Shown here piece by piece: positions 1 through 8,311 of a DNA stretch of 51,009 nt. The stretch spans positions 1 through 51,009 of the forward strand of contig JAAUQO010000013.1 of the NCBI GenBank assembly GCA_012032775.1, in the 5' to 3' direction. Position numbers and translations under genes: made by a program. Origin of the DNA: Oscillochloris sp. (GTDB lineage Bacteria > Chloroflexota > Chloroflexia > Chloroflexales > Chloroflexaceae). Within the stretch, counting starts at the first letter, position 1; every line of letters starts with the position of its first letter. The notes under the pieces were generated by a model, which was not told the origin of the DNA, did no database searches, and saw only the letters and a list, made by a program, of their open reading frames with translations.

Positions 1-979
1 TTCCGAACGCCCCCAGGGCAATGCCGCCGGCATTGGCGACGGCGCTTGTTCCACCGATTGCGGTGCCGATCCGGTTGCCCTGGATAAGCGTGCCGGTTGA
101 ATTACGAGTGGCGTCGCCGGTAACGCTGATGCCGTTACTGGTGTTGCCGGCGATCAGATTGTTACGGATCGTTGTATCGACATTGCCGAAGAGGTAAATG
201 CCGCCAAACACACCGCCGCCCAACCCGGCGCTGCCGGCGGCATTTGTGCCGATGTAGTTATTCTCAATCAGGTTGTTGTCCGGCGTTGAACCGAAATTGT
301 TGATTGAGATCTGCTCGTCGCCGTTGCCCGCGATCAGGTTGCGCTGGCTTGCATTGGGGCCGCCGATCCGGTTGTTGTTCGAATCCTGCTGGATGTACAC
401 ACCGGCCAGGGCATTGCCCAGGGCCGTGTTCCCATCGACACTGGTGCCGAGGAAATTACACTCGATCACATTGTTGCTGCTGTTGGCGAGCTGAATCGCA
501 TTGAACGCCCGGTTGATCACCAGACCACGCACCGTACTGCCGGCGGCCGAGAACCCGAAATCGAGCACATCGTCGGCCACGACATTCGTGCCGTTCAGTT
601 CGATCAAGAGGGTCGGCGGCCATGTGGCGCAACTCGCGCCTGCTTGTGTCAGGCCGTCGATCGTCAGCGTTTCGCTCACAGCGGGTAGTCCGCCGGCAAG
701 CACAATTTCATGGGGGCCGGCGCCGGGAATAGCGAACGTGATTGTGTCGGCGCCGGCAGTTGCGTTGGCCGCCGTGATCGCCTCACGTAAGGTGCATTCC
801 GTTCCATCACAGGTACCGTCGCCTGGATCGGCGCTGCTGTTCACCGTGAATGTGGCGGCCTGCACAGCCTGCGGTGTCATCAATAGCAATGGTGCGAGCG
901 CCACGCAGATCATCAAAAATAATTGCACGGCGCTCCAACGCCGCACTCCGTGCCCATCGGTTGTGCCTGATCGCATCAT
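1..979 (-). CDS. Secreted CSLREA-domain, right-handed beta-helix protein (partial, runs off left edge)
   Basis: The minus-strand frame is open from an ATG at 979 (or the adjacent ATG at 976) to the window edge without a stop, so the C-terminus is missing. The first 35 or so residues are a signal peptide: a basic start, a hydrophobic run and a VQA-type cleavage site. A CSLREA-type motif follows (a DPGDGTC stretch, then ECTLREAI), and then repeating N-N-x-I and GN-x-IGT turns typical of right-handed parallel beta-helix surface proteins. A GGGGGAG sequence lies just upstream of the start. Such proteins are exported and are probably cell-surface or matrix components. No catalytic residues can be named. 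The domain reading is secure; the function is unknown. Confidence 0.85.
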   Translation of the reverse strand, partial: MMRSGTTDGHGVRRWSAVQLFLMICVALAPLLLMTPQAVQAATFTVNSSADPGDGTCDGTECTLREAITAANATAGADTITFAIPGAGPHEIVLAGGLPAVSETLTIDGLTQAGASCATWPPTLLIELNGTNVVADDVLDFGFSAAGSTVRGLVINRAFNAIQLANSSNNVIECNFLGTSVDGNTALGNALAGVYIQQDSNNNRIGGPNASQRNLIAGNGDEQISINNFGSTPDNNLIENNYIGTNAAGSAGLGGGVFGGIYLFGNVDTTIRNNLIAGNTSNGISVTGDATRNSTGTLIQGNRIGTAIGGTSAVANAGGIALGAFG

Positions 980-1441
980 CTCCCCCCAACCTTTAATAAG
1001 CCGAACATCGAGTATCCCGACAAGACGACAAATCTCCACGCCGGCTCTCCCTCGACGTGGCAGCAGGGCTATGTTGTTATAGATGCCTGTGGTTATACCG
1101 ATGGGCGTATCGGCGAAGGACGGATGCGACGCTGCATGGGCAGCCGTGAAGTGTTCAATGATGAAGGCCGGTATCGCCCGGCCTGGAACGCACGCTGGTG
1201 TCGATCAGATGTGCATCACCATTGGGTTTGAATAAGAGGCGAGGAGGATGATGGTGTGGCTCTGTTGATATCCAACGTATGATCGGCACGGAAATGTAGC
1301 GCGTGCCGACTATCTTGATCATATCTTAACGCTTACCTCGCAGTGCCAATATATTCCTATCCAGCATACACGAGCGGCCTATCAAAATTGTCATCGCATC
1401 GTGTTTGCGCTGAATTTTCATAGGCACTGGACGGCGATTCA
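980..1441. other. Intergenic stretch between beta-helix gene and insertion sequence
   Basis: I see no credible coding sequence here. A short 6-bp-stem hairpin lies at 1166-1183. The stretch ends at the left inverted repeat of the insertion sequence. It presumably holds the promoter of the minus-strand beta-helix gene, but I cannot place it convincingly. Confidence 0.4.
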
Positions 1442-1464
1442 GCCAGGGTCATCGCATCTAAATC
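1442..1464 (+). repeat. Left terminal inverted repeat of the ISAs1-type element
   Basis: It matches the reverse complement of 2767-2789 at 22 of 23 positions. Confidence 0.85.
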
Positions 1465-1580
1465 TACAAGGTCATGGGCGCTGAAGGAGCGCATTCCGTA
1501 CGGTCAGCACACATTTTGCGTCTTGGTGATCGATTCGGTATCCTGCCAGGAGGTTCACCCACGCCGAGCAGGAGAATCAC

Positions 1581-2768
1581 ATGAGCCAGGATCGTCCGGC
1601 AAGTATTGCCGCGCACTTTGCCCACCTGACGGATCCGCGCATCGCGCGTACGCGCGAGCATCGCTTGCTGGACATCTTGACGATCGCTATCTGCGCGGTC
1701 GTCTGTGGTGCCGAAGGGCCGACCGGGATGGAGGAGTTTGGCCATGCCAAGGAGGCCTGGTTGCGCCAGTATCTGGAGTTGCCGAACGGCATCCCCTCGC
1801 ATGACACCTTTGGTCGGGTGCTGGCGCGCCTTGACCCCGAGGAACTGCACCAGGGTTTTGTGTCCTGGTTTGCGGCCATCCGCGACGCCACCAACGGCGA
1901 GGTGGTGGCGTTGGATGGCAAGACGTTGCGCGGCTCGGCCGATCGGGCGTGGGGCACGGCGGCGGTGCAGGTGCTGACCGCCTGGGCGTCGTCCAACCGG
2001 TTGGTACTGGGCCAACAGAAGGTCGATCCGCGCTCGAATGAGATCACCGCTGTGCCGGCATTGCTCGACAAACTTGCCCTGGCCGGGTGTATCGTCACGC
2101 TGGATGCGCTCCACTGTCAGGTCGAGACGGCCAAGGCGATCCGTCGTCGGCAGGCCGACTACGTCCTGACGGTCAAAGGCAACCAGGGCGATTTGCATCA
2201 GGCCATCCACGCGGCGTTTGCCAAGGCCCATGGCCAGGCGTTTGCCAACCTGGAACACGACCACGACGAAACGATGGAGGAAGGCCACAGTCGCTGGGAA
2301 CGCCGGACGTATTGGACTCTGACCGACCCCACGGTCCTGCGGCGCGTGGATCCCAAGGGGCGCTGGCCAGATCTGCGCTGTATGGGGATGGTGCGCGCCG
2401 AGCGCCGGGTGCAGGGACAGATCTCGGTGGAGGATCGCCTGTTCATCAGGAGCACCGATGGATCGGCCCAGACTTTTGGAAAGGCCGTACGCGGGCACTG
2501 GGGTGTGGAGAATAGCGTCCATTGGGTCCTCGATGTGGTCTGGCGTGAAGATGACAGCCGGATGCTGGTCGGGAAAGGCCCGGAAAACCTGGCGGTGCTG
2601 CGCCGGATCGCGCTCAATATCGTGCGCCAGGATCACCACTCCAAGAAGAGTCTGAAGATGCGCCGCTTCCGTGCTAGTCTTGATACCGACTACTTGCTCC
2701 AGTTGCTCGTCAGCGCCTTCGCCATCCCTGATGGCCCAAACTACCTTGAACCGTCATGCCTACCATGA
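1581..2768 (+). CDS. ISAs1 family transposase
   Basis: The 395-residue protein has the family layout. The N-terminal associated domain reads HFAHLTDPR followed by the LLDILTIAICAVVCGAEG block. The DDE domain has VALDGKTLRGS and IVTLDALHCQ supplying acidic residues, then the DYVLTVKGNQ motif. Near the C-terminus comes RGHWGVENSVHWVLDVVWREDD, with the catalytic glutamate region. An AGGAG sequence 7-8 bases before the ATG supports the start. Length is normal and no frameshift is seen, so the protein is probably active. It moves the element by cut-and-paste DDE chemistry. A decayed N-terminus of a related transposase lies at 31166-31345. Confidence 0.93.
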   Translation: MSQDRPASIAAHFAHLTDPRIARTREHRLLDILTIAICAVVCGAEGPTGMEEFGHAKEAWLRQYLELPNGIPSHDTFGRVLARLDPEELHQGFVSWFAAIRDATNGEVVALDGKTLRGSADRAWGTAAVQVLTAWASSNRLVLGQQKVDPRSNEITAVPALLDKLALAGCIVTLDALHCQVETAKAIRRRQADYVLTVKGNQGDLHQAIHAAFAKAHGQAFANLEHDHDETMEEGHSRWERRTYWTLTDPTVLRRVDPKGRWPDLRCMGMVRAERRVQGQISVEDRLFIRSTDGSAQTFGKAVRGHWGVENSVHWVLDVVWREDDSRMLVGKGPENLAVLRRIALNIVRQDHHSKKSLKMRRFRASLDTDYLLQLLVSAFAIPDGPNYLEPSCLP

Positions 2769-2789
2769 TTTAGATGCAATGACCCTGGC
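2767..2789 (-). repeat. Right terminal inverted repeat of the ISAs1-type element
   Basis: It pairs with 1442-1464. The last two bases of the transposase stop codon fall inside it. Confidence 0.85.
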
Positions 2790-2919
2790 AATAACGGGGA
2801 ATGGCTCCATGTACGAGGCGGTGATGTTGGTGCATGGCTGCGCATCATTGGCCTGCAACGGAGCACAGCCATTGTCGCACCTGCCTGCGTGGCGAAGAAG
2901 CGTAAGGGGCGACAACCGC

Positions 2920-3552
2920 TCACACGATCTTATGCTCGACGGCCAGGGCCACGGCTTCGGTGCGGCCTGCAACACCGAGTTTCGCGAGGATATTGCTGAC
3001 ATGGCCTTTGACCGTGGCCTGGCTAATCATCAGGCGGCCGGCGATCTCGGTGTTATTCAGCCCCTTAATCATCAGTGCCAGCACATCCCGTTCGCGGGCG
3101 GTCAAATCGTGGCCGGGCGCTGCCGGCCTGGTGGCGGCCTGAATGAGGGCCTGGGTCGCTTCGGGTGCGAGCGTCGGCCGTCCGGCGTGGGCGGCGCGGA
3201 TCGCCTGAGCCAGATCGGCGCCGGAGACGTTCTTAAGCAGATAGCCGATCGCGCCGGCCTGGATCACGCGCTGCACCAACTCGTCCTCGCGGAAACTCGT
3301 GAGGGCGATCACCTGGATGTGCGGGAAGCGCCGGCGCAGTTCGGCGGTTGCCGTGGCACCGTCCATCTCCGGCATCATCAGATCCATCAGCACCACATCA
3401 GGGTTGCGATGCACACATTGCTCCAGTGCCTCGGCTCCACTCTCGGCTTCGCCCACCAACTCCAGATCCGGGTAGATATTGAGAAACGCACCCAATCCCC
3501 GCCGCACCATGGCGTGATCGTCCACCAGCAATACCTTGATCGGCTCACTCAT
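2920..3552 (-). CDS. NarL/FixJ-type response regulator
   Basis: This 210-residue two-component regulator has a CheY-like receiver in the first half. The acidic pocket is the DD of LLVDDH, the phospho-acceptor Asp is in VLMDLMMPEMDG, the Thr/Ser switch is in IALTS and the Lys is in YLLKNV. A LuxR-type helix-turn-helix fills the last 65 residues (LTARERDVLALMIKGLNNTEIA, then ATVKGHVSNILAKL). I chose the ATG at 3552; a TTG nine codons upstream is possible. No sensor kinase adjoins it, so it is an orphan in this window. The ISAs1 element lies downstream, and a heptamer repeat array separates it from divergent moaA. Target genes cannot be predicted. Confidence 0.92.
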   Translation of the reverse strand: MSEPIKVLLVDDHAMVRRGLGAFLNIYPDLELVGEAESGAEALEQCVHRNPDVVLMDLMMPEMDGATATAELRRRFPHIQVIALTSFREDELVQRVIQAGAIGYLLKNVSGADLAQAIRAAHAGRPTLAPEATQALIQAATRPAAPGHDLTARERDVLALMIKGLNNTEIAGRLMISQATVKGHVSNILAKLGVAGRTEAVALAVEHKIV

Positions 3553-3636
3553 CAGGTTACTCGCTTCTGAGGATAGCAATAGCGATTTTATCCAGGTTGT
3601 GAAATCGGTTCTATGAACTGATCCCGCGCTTCCTGG

Positions 3637-3717
3637 TTCTGGGTTCTGGGTTCTGGGTTCTGGGTTCTGGGTTCTGGGTTCTGGGTTCTCAGTTCTCGGT
3701 TCTCAGTTCTCGGTTCT
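3637..3717 (+). repeat. Heptanucleotide tandem repeat array (GGTTCTG/GGTTCTC type)
   Basis: The tetramer TTCT recurs every 7 bases twelve times. The unit is GGGTTCT in the first part and alternates GGTTCTC and AGTTCTC in the last part. The array fills much of the divergent intergenic space between the response regulator and moaA. The complementary unit recurs at 27302-27343. It resembles the short tandem heptamer repeats known from filamentous cyanobacteria. Confidence 0.9.
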
Positions 3718-3737
3718 CAGCCACTGACGAGGGTACT

Positions 3738-4802
3738 ATGACAAATGAAAACCCAATGAAGGGCGCCGTTCCCCTTACCTTCTACGAACCGCAGAAAACG
3801 CCCCGCTACGCCAACAATGTTCCCGCCCTCGACAGCTACGGCCGGCGGATCGATTATCTGCGCGTCTCGCTCACCGATCGCTGCAATATGCGCTGTGTCT
3901 ATTGCATGCCGGCGGTTGGGATGCAGTTTGCGCCGCGCCCCGAATTGCTGACAAACGACGAGTTATTGCTGGCGATCCGGGCGGCGGCGGCGGCGGGTTT
4001 TCGCAAGCTGCGCCTTACCGGCGGCGAGCCGATGCTGCGCCACGGGATCGTCGATCTGGTGCGTGAATTGAAGGCTGTTCCCGGGATCGAACATATCGCG
4101 ATGACGACCAACGCCTTGCGGTTGCGCAAACTCGCCGAACCATTGAAAGCCGCCGGGCTTGACCGGGTGAATATCAGTATCGACAGCCTTGACGCTCAGA
4201 AGTTCCGCGCGATGACTCGCGGCGGGAATCTGGATGAAGTCTGGGCTGGGATTGAGGCCGCGAACGCGGCCGGACTCACGCCGATCAAACTGAATGCCGT
4301 GGTGGTGCGCGGCATGAACGACGACGAAGTGATTCGCCTGGCCGAACTTACCATCGAGCGCGATTGGGAATTCCGCTTCATCGAGGTTATGCCGCTAACC
4401 GGTGTCGCCGGACTCGCCGACGAAGGTGTGGTGACGAGCGCCGAACTGGTGGCGAAGCTCGAAACGCATTTCGGCGGATTGGAATCGCTCGGCCACGCGG
4501 CCAGTGATCCGGCCCGCACCTACCGTATCCCCGGCGCTCGCGGCAAGATCGGCTTTATCTCCAGCGTCAGCGATCCATTCTGCGCCACATGCAACCGTAT
4601 GCGGCTCACCGCCGACGGTCGGCTGCACCTCTGCCTGCTGCGCGACAACGAGGTTGATCTGCGCTCGGCGATCCGTTCCGGCGCAAGCCAGAGCGAGATC
4701 GAGCAGATTATCCGCCACGCCGTCTACCTCAAACCCTGGGGCCACGGCCTGCCCGAAGGTATCAAGCCAACTTTGCGCGGGATGTCGCAGTTGGGCGGGT
4801 AG
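3738..4802 (+). CDS. moaA: GTP 3',8-cyclase MoaA (molybdenum cofactor biosynthesis)
   Basis: This radical SAM enzyme makes the first intermediate of molybdopterin synthesis from GTP. The N-terminal iron-sulfur site C49-x3-C53-x2-C56 (DRCNMRCVYC) binds SAM. The LTGGEP motif and the (T)TNA and NISIDSLD strands follow in the usual order. The second C-terminal cluster site is visible as FCATCNRMRLTADGRLHLC, and the protein ends in the family's Gly-Gly tail (QLGG). Its 354 residues match the family. The first 35 residues form a somewhat long leader, and the Met at position 7 could also start. No other moa genes are in the window; downstream is fabF after a gap of about 250 bp. Confidence 0.97.
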   Translation: MTNENPMKGAVPLTFYEPQKTPRYANNVPALDSYGRRIDYLRVSLTDRCNMRCVYCMPAVGMQFAPRPELLTNDELLLAIRAAAAAGFRKLRLTGGEPMLRHGIVDLVRELKAVPGIEHIAMTTNALRLRKLAEPLKAAGLDRVNISIDSLDAQKFRAMTRGGNLDEVWAGIEAANAAGLTPIKLNAVVVRGMNDDEVIRLAELTIERDWEFRFIEVMPLTGVAGLADEGVVTSAELVAKLETHFGGLESLGHAASDPARTYRIPGARGKIGFISSVSDPFCATCNRMRLTADGRLHLCLLRDNEVDLRSAIRSGASQSEIEQIIRHAVYLKPWGHGLPEGIKPTLRGMSQLGG

Positions 4803-5003
4803 GAGCCGGGAGATATGAGCCAGGGCTATGTGAACACCGCATTTTCGTATGCGGTGATGCACTACACGGCGCAGCGTCTTCTATTACTCGTCTTCTGGTT
4901 GCCTGTACCCGCATTGCCGTGCTATCATACGGCGTCATCCGTCACCTTAGATCAGGTTGCGGATAGTGTACAATCCAGGATCAAGAAATTGCTTCCACGC
5001 TAC

Positions 5004-5024
5004 CTGTATCCTGTATTCCGTATC
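5004..5024 (+). repeat. Short heptamer repeat (CTGTATC type, 3 units)
   Basis: Three degenerate units CTGTATC, CTGTATT and CCGTATC lie just upstream of fabF. Four reverse-complement units occur at 25196-25223, so this is a second heptamer family in the window. Confidence 0.6.
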
Positions 5025-5052
5025 CTCGTCTGAGGCAAAGACCGCAAGACAC

Positions 5053-5997
5053 ATGGCAACAATTTCACCCACCCGTCTCGCCTTATTACGTACAGAAATT
5101 CTGGCGCTAATCAGGTCAGGCGCAGCAACTGATCTAGACTCGGCGATCGACCAACTGCTGGCCGAGGCGCTCGAAGAGGGCGTGCTGACAGAACCGCTAC
5201 CCTACGGCGACGATGATCGACCGGAGGATGAGCGGATTGTTGTCACGGGGATCGGGGTTGTGTCGCCGTTCGGCATCGGCATTGGGCCGTTCTGGGATGG
5301 ATTGACGGCCGGGCGCAGCGCGATTACGCGGATCACCCATTTCGACCCAAGCGACTTTCCGTGTCAGATCGCCGGCCAGGTGCCGGATTTTGTACCGAGC
5401 GACTTTCTTGATGCGAAAGAAGCCCGCCGCATGTCGCGGTCGTCGCAGTTCGCCGTTGCCGCCGCTCGCATGGCAGTTGAAGAGGCCGGATTGCGTATCG
5501 ACGCCGGCAACAGCGACTCGGTCGGCGTCCTGATCGGCTGCGGCACGAACTCGATGCCCGATGTCGAACAGGCGATGACGACAATGGTGACACGCGGCGC
5601 GATGAAGATCAGCCCGTTCTTCATCCCGGCGGCGCTGCCGAACATGCCGGCAAGTCAGGTCTCGATTCAACTCGGCATTCGCGGCTACAACACGGCGATC
5701 AGCACCGCATGTGCCGCCGGCTCGCAGGCGATCGGCGAGGCGGCGGCGATCATCCGGCGCGGCGATGCCGAGATCATGCTCGCCGGCGGCGCCGAAGCGC
5801 CGATCACCGCCTTTAGCCTGGGCAGCTTCTGTGTGATGCGCGCACTCAGCACCCGCAGCAACGACGAGCCCGGCCGGCCTCGCGGCCATTCGACGCCCGC
5901 CGCGACGGGTTTGTCTCCGGGGAGGGTGCGGCGGTACTGGTGCTCGAACGGCTCTCGAATGCACGCCGGCGCAGCGCACCGGTGCTCGCCGAATTGA
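5053..5997 (+). CDS. fabF: Beta-ketoacyl-ACP synthase II (FabF), N-terminal part, frameshifted
   Basis: This is the front two thirds of a FabF-type condensing enzyme of fatty acid elongation. Homology begins at [14 protein letters not shown], about 57 residues after the ATG at 5053, so there is an unusual N-terminal helical extension. The catalytic cysteine is present in [10 protein letters not shown]. After [18 protein letters not shown] the frame goes wrong; family-like sequence (ASRPFD, then [14 protein letters not shown]) continues one frame over from about 5877. One extra G at 5875-5877 would restore a 474-residue protein. The tail from there to 5997 is out-of-frame translation. Because fabF is usually essential, a sequencing error is at least as likely as a pseudogene. 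Confidence 0.88.
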   Translation: MATISPTRLALLRTEILALIRSGAATDLDSAIDQLLAEALEEGVLTEPLPYGDDDRPEDERIVVTGIGVVSPFGIGIGPFWDGLTAGRSAITRITHFDPSDFPCQIAGQVPDFVPSDFLDAKEARRMSRSSQFAVAAARMAVEEAGLRIDAGNSDSVGVLIGCGTNSMPDVEQAMTTMVTRGAMKISPFFIPAALPNMPASQVSIQLGIRGYNTAISTACAAGSQAIGEAAAIIRRGDAEIMLAGGAEAPITAFSLGSFCVMRALSTRSNDEPGRPRGHSTPAATGLSPGRVRRYWCSNGSRMHAGAAHRCSPN

Positions 5998-6476
5998 TCG
6001 GCTACGGCGCATCTTCCGACGCGCACCATGTTACCGCACCCGATCCCGCAGGAAGCGGAGCGGCCCGGGCCTTGCGCCGGGCGCTGCAAAATGCCCGCAT
6101 CGATCCGCAACAGGTGGATTATATCAATGCCCACGCCACCTCAACCCCCGCCGGCGATATTGCCGAAACCCGAGCGATCAAGCAGGTGTTCGGCGAGTAC
6201 GCCTACAGTGTGCCTATCAGTTCAATCAAGTCGATGATCGGGCACCTTACCGGCGCGGCCGGCGCAGTTGAGGCGGCCGCGACGATTATGGCGCTCGATC
6301 AGGGCGTGCTCCCGCCGACGATCAATCAGGAAGAGGCCGATCCCGAGTGCGATCTGGATTTTGTACCGAATATCGCTCGCGAAGCCGGCATCCGTATCGC
6401 ACTCTCGAACTCGTTCGGTTTCGGCGGTGTAAACGCAGTATTGGCCTTCCGCAAAGTTCAGCATTCAGAGTTCTAA
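5940..6476 (+). CDS. fabF: Beta-ketoacyl-ACP synthase II (FabF), C-terminal part, frameshifted
   Basis: This is the continuation of the FabF reading frame, shifted by one base from the N-terminal part; family-like residues extend back to about 5877, before the first start-like codon (GTG at 5940). It holds the two catalytic histidines, in [11 protein letters not shown] and in [12 protein letters not shown], and the closing glycine-rich [15 protein letters not shown] block. The cysteine is encoded in the other fragment, so neither piece can work alone. The stop lies 6 bp before holB, suggesting cotranscription. The break fits a GGG run shortened to GG. Confidence 0.88.
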   Translation: MLERLSNARRRSAPVLAELIGYGASSDAHHVTAPDPAGSGAARALRRALQNARIDPQQVDYINAHATSTPAGDIAETRAIKQVFGEYAYSVPISSIKSMIGHLTGAAGAVEAAATIMALDQGVLPPTINQEEADPECDLDFVPNIAREAGIRIALSNSFGFGGVNAVLAFRKVQHSEF

Positions 6477-6482
6477 ATTCTT

Positions 6483-7748
6483 ATGGCCTGGGACATCATC
6501 GGACATGAATGGGCGGTCGAGCAACTCCGCCATAGTATCAGCAGCGGCGGCGACGCCCATGCCTACCTGTTCGCCGGACCGGCGGCGATCGGTAAGGCGC
6601 TGCTGGCCTTGCGCTTCGCCCAGGCACTCAACTGCGAAATGCATTTCGGCGATCCGTGTCTGAACTGCCGCAACTGCAAACGAATCGCCCGCGATAACCA
6701 TCCCGATGTGCGGATTGCCGGGATGGCGACACAGGCCATCGGATTGAAACCGGAAGAAGCCGCTCGCCAGAAGGATCTGAAGATCGCCACGGTACGCGAG
6801 TGGCAGCGCGATCTGAGCCTGCGGCCTTACGAAGCTCGGCGGCGCATGTTGATCCTGCACGATGCCGAACGGCTCAACGAAGAATCATCCAATGCGATGC
6901 TGAAAACTCTGGAGGAGCCGCCCGATTATGTGACGCTGATCCTGGTGGCAAACAGTAGCGATCTCCTGCCGACGATTGTCTCGCGTTGTCGAGTGTTGCG
7001 TCTGCGGCTCTTGCCGCGCCGTCAGATCAGCGCGACATTAATCGCGCGCGGTGTCGCACCCGCCGATGCGGATCTGATCGCGGCCTGGAGCGGCGGGCGG
7101 ATCGGCTGGGCACTGCGGATGCAGGAACAACCCCACGAGTTGGAGCGGCGCCGCGAGTTGATCGAGGAGTTAAGCGGCTTGTCGGGCGGCAACCGCGCGG
7201 CGCTGCTGCGTTGGGCCGAACAACAGGCCAAAGCCTATCGCAGCGGCGAACAGGTGGATGTCTTCGCGGTATTGGAACTCTGGCAAGGCTGGTGGCGCGA
7301 TATGTTGCTGGTTGCGGCCGGAAGCCCCGCCGGGATCACAAATATCGACCGGCGCGATCTTCTGGAGCGCGCGGCGGCAGCCTATAGCCTGCCGCAGATT
7401 TACGCCTTCACGGCTCGCATCGGCGCGGCGGCGCAGCAACTCCGCGAGAACGGCAATCCACAATTAGTGCTGGAAAATGTCCTGCTCCATCTTCCCGGCA
7501 GCCGGTTTGACAGCCATACCGGGCGGATTTACCATGATCACGATGAACACTCAACAGCAAATCGACAGACTAATCGGCGCCCTGGATGTAGCGGGCCGGC
7601 GCTCTACGCCGCAACGCTATGCCGTCTGCCAGGCCCTGGTGGAACACGGCGGACACCCGACGGTCGCCGAGATCTTCGAGCGGGTGCGCGAAACATTCCC
7701 GATGATCAGTCAGGCGACGATCTACAATACCGTCGATACGCTGTGTAG
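6483..7748 (+). CDS. holB: DNA polymerase III delta' subunit-like clamp-loader protein (3' end probably frameshifted)
   Basis: This is the clamp-loader subunit that helps load the sliding clamp. It has a degenerate P-loop (FAGPAAIGKALLA), as is usual for delta'; the zinc module of spaced cysteines (C-x9-C-x2-C-x2-C around CLNCRNC); an acidic strand (MLILHDAERL); TLEEPP; and the SRC arginine-finger motif (IVSRCRVLRL). Clear protein ends near LLHLPGS (about 7498). As read, the frame runs on 80 codons through the fur gene, which looks artefactual. One extra G at 7497-7498 would instead give LPGQPV and a stop at 7508-7510, a normal 342-residue protein ending before fur. Confidence 0.85.
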   Translation: MAWDIIGHEWAVEQLRHSISSGGDAHAYLFAGPAAIGKALLALRFAQALNCEMHFGDPCLNCRNCKRIARDNHPDVRIAGMATQAIGLKPEEAARQKDLKIATVREWQRDLSLRPYEARRRMLILHDAERLNEESSNAMLKTLEEPPDYVTLILVANSSDLLPTIVSRCRVLRLRLLPRRQISATLIARGVAPADADLIAAWSGGRIGWALRMQEQPHELERRRELIEELSGLSGGNRAALLRWAEQQAKAYRSGEQVDVFAVLELWQGWWRDMLLVAAGSPAGITNIDRRDLLERAAAAYSLPQIYAFTARIGAAAQQLRENGNPQLVLENVLLHLPGSRFDSHTGRIYHDHDEHSTANRQTNRRPGCSGPALYAATLCRLPGPGGTRRTPDGRRDLRAGARNIPDDQSGDDLQYRRYAV

Positions 7749-7983
7749 CCTGGGGCTATTGCTGCCACTCGAACTCAACACCGACGGCCATACGCACTAC
7801 GATCTTGACCCCACGCCACATGTAAATCTGGTATGCAACCATTGCGGCGCAATTGTCGATCTGCATCCAAACTTGCTTGAGGGCCTGCTTATGCAAGTGG
7901 GCGATCAATCAGGGTATCGGATCGACCGCGCCAACCCGCTGGTGATTTACGGCGTGTGCGCCGAATGCATCCCTACGCGGTAG
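7534..7983 (+). CDS. Fur/PerR-family metal-dependent transcriptional regulator
   Basis: The protein of about 149 residues has an N-terminal winged helix (RRSTPQRYAVCQALVEHGGH, then ISQATIYNTVDTLCSLGLL) and a C-terminal metal-binding dimerisation domain. Two CxxC pairs (CNHCG and the terminal CAEC) form the structural zinc site, and the HTHYD and PHVNLVC segments supply regulatory-metal ligands. Fur-type proteins repress iron-uptake or peroxide-defence genes with Fe or Mn as cofactor; I cannot tell which from sequence alone. I chose the ATG at 7534; 7543 is possible. The gene lies directly behind holB, and its end overlaps a long palindrome. Confidence 0.9.
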   Translation: MITMNTQQQIDRLIGALDVAGRRSTPQRYAVCQALVEHGGHPTVAEIFERVRETFPMISQATIYNTVDTLCSLGLLLPLELNTDGHTHYDLDPTPHVNLVCNHCGAIVDLHPNLLEGLLMQVGDQSGYRIDRANPLVIYGVCAECIPTR

Positions 7984-8009
7984 AGACGCAAAAATTTGCG
8001 TCTCTACCG
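7978..8009. repeat. Palindromic repeat element copy 1, possible bidirectional terminator
   Basis: A perfect 15-bp inverted repeat (core GTAGAGACGCAAA) with a 2-base centre overlaps the fur stop codon. It lies between convergent fur and the small minus-strand gene. A near-identical palindrome occurs at 10285-10314. The position would suit a terminator, but the sequence conservation of the arms points to a dispersed repeat family. Confidence 0.85.
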
Positions 8010-8017
8010 TGCCGCAA

Positions 8018-8236
8018 TTATTCTTTTTTCCCGAACATTCCGCCTAAACCACCGAGCATGCCGGCGACGCCGCTGATATCGGCGCCGTTCAAAACACCGT
8101 CGATCTGGCCGGCGATCGGCTCAGGCAACCGGTCTTTCAGAAAGCCGCTGATCACCTGAACCGCCTGCTGAGCCTGCTGCTCACTAATTCCAACCCGCTC
8201 CTGAAGCAACTGTACCAGTGTTAGAGTCTGACTCAT
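8018..8236 (-). CDS. Small conserved-type hypothetical protein (72 aa)
   Basis: The protein begins with a helical segment (LVQLLQERVGISEQQAQQAV), then FLKDRLPEPIAGQIDGVL, and ends in a glycine/methionine-rich tail (MLGGLGGMFGKK). The pattern recalls small DUF2267/DUF937-like proteins, but I cannot assign it firmly. A GGAG-type ribosome binding site precedes the ATG. It lies downstream of the helicase on the same strand with a gap of 75 bp and may be cotranscribed. Function unknown. Confidence 0.7.
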   Translation of the reverse strand: MSQTLTLVQLLQERVGISEQQAQQAVQVISGFLKDRLPEPIAGQIDGVLNGADISGVAGMLGGLGGMFGKKE

Positions 8237-8311
8237 GAGGCTCTCCTCTGCTTCTGTGTTTCCATCAATCCCGCTGAAGACACGGGCAGTATACCATCGC
8301 TTGCCGTAGTC

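Larger units (their letters stand above)
1442..2789 (+). mobile_element. Insertion sequence, ISAs1-type, complete
   Basis: The element is about 1.35 kb, bounded by 23-bp inverted repeats at 1442-1464 and 2767-2789 that differ at one position, and carries one full-length transposase. The ends begin GCCAGGGTC, like the CAGGG-type ends of the ISAs1 family. I see no matching direct repeat outside the ends (left flank CGATTCA, right flank AATAACG), so the insertion may be old or rearranged. The transposase stop codon lies inside the right repeat. The element sits about 130 bp beyond the 3' end of the response regulator gene and does not obviously interrupt a gene. Confidence 0.9.

Noticed and set aside
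501-1082. 193-codon plus-strand open frame at the left edge
   Set aside because: It is antisense to the beta-helix gene, whose repeat pattern and signal peptide are clear on the minus strand.
1464-2639. 391-codon minus-strand open frame over the transposase
   Set aside because: It is antisense to a well-matched ISAs1 transposase and has no family pattern of its own.
3637-3717. CRISPR array
   Set aside because: The unit is 7 bases with no spacers, so it is a tandem repeat.
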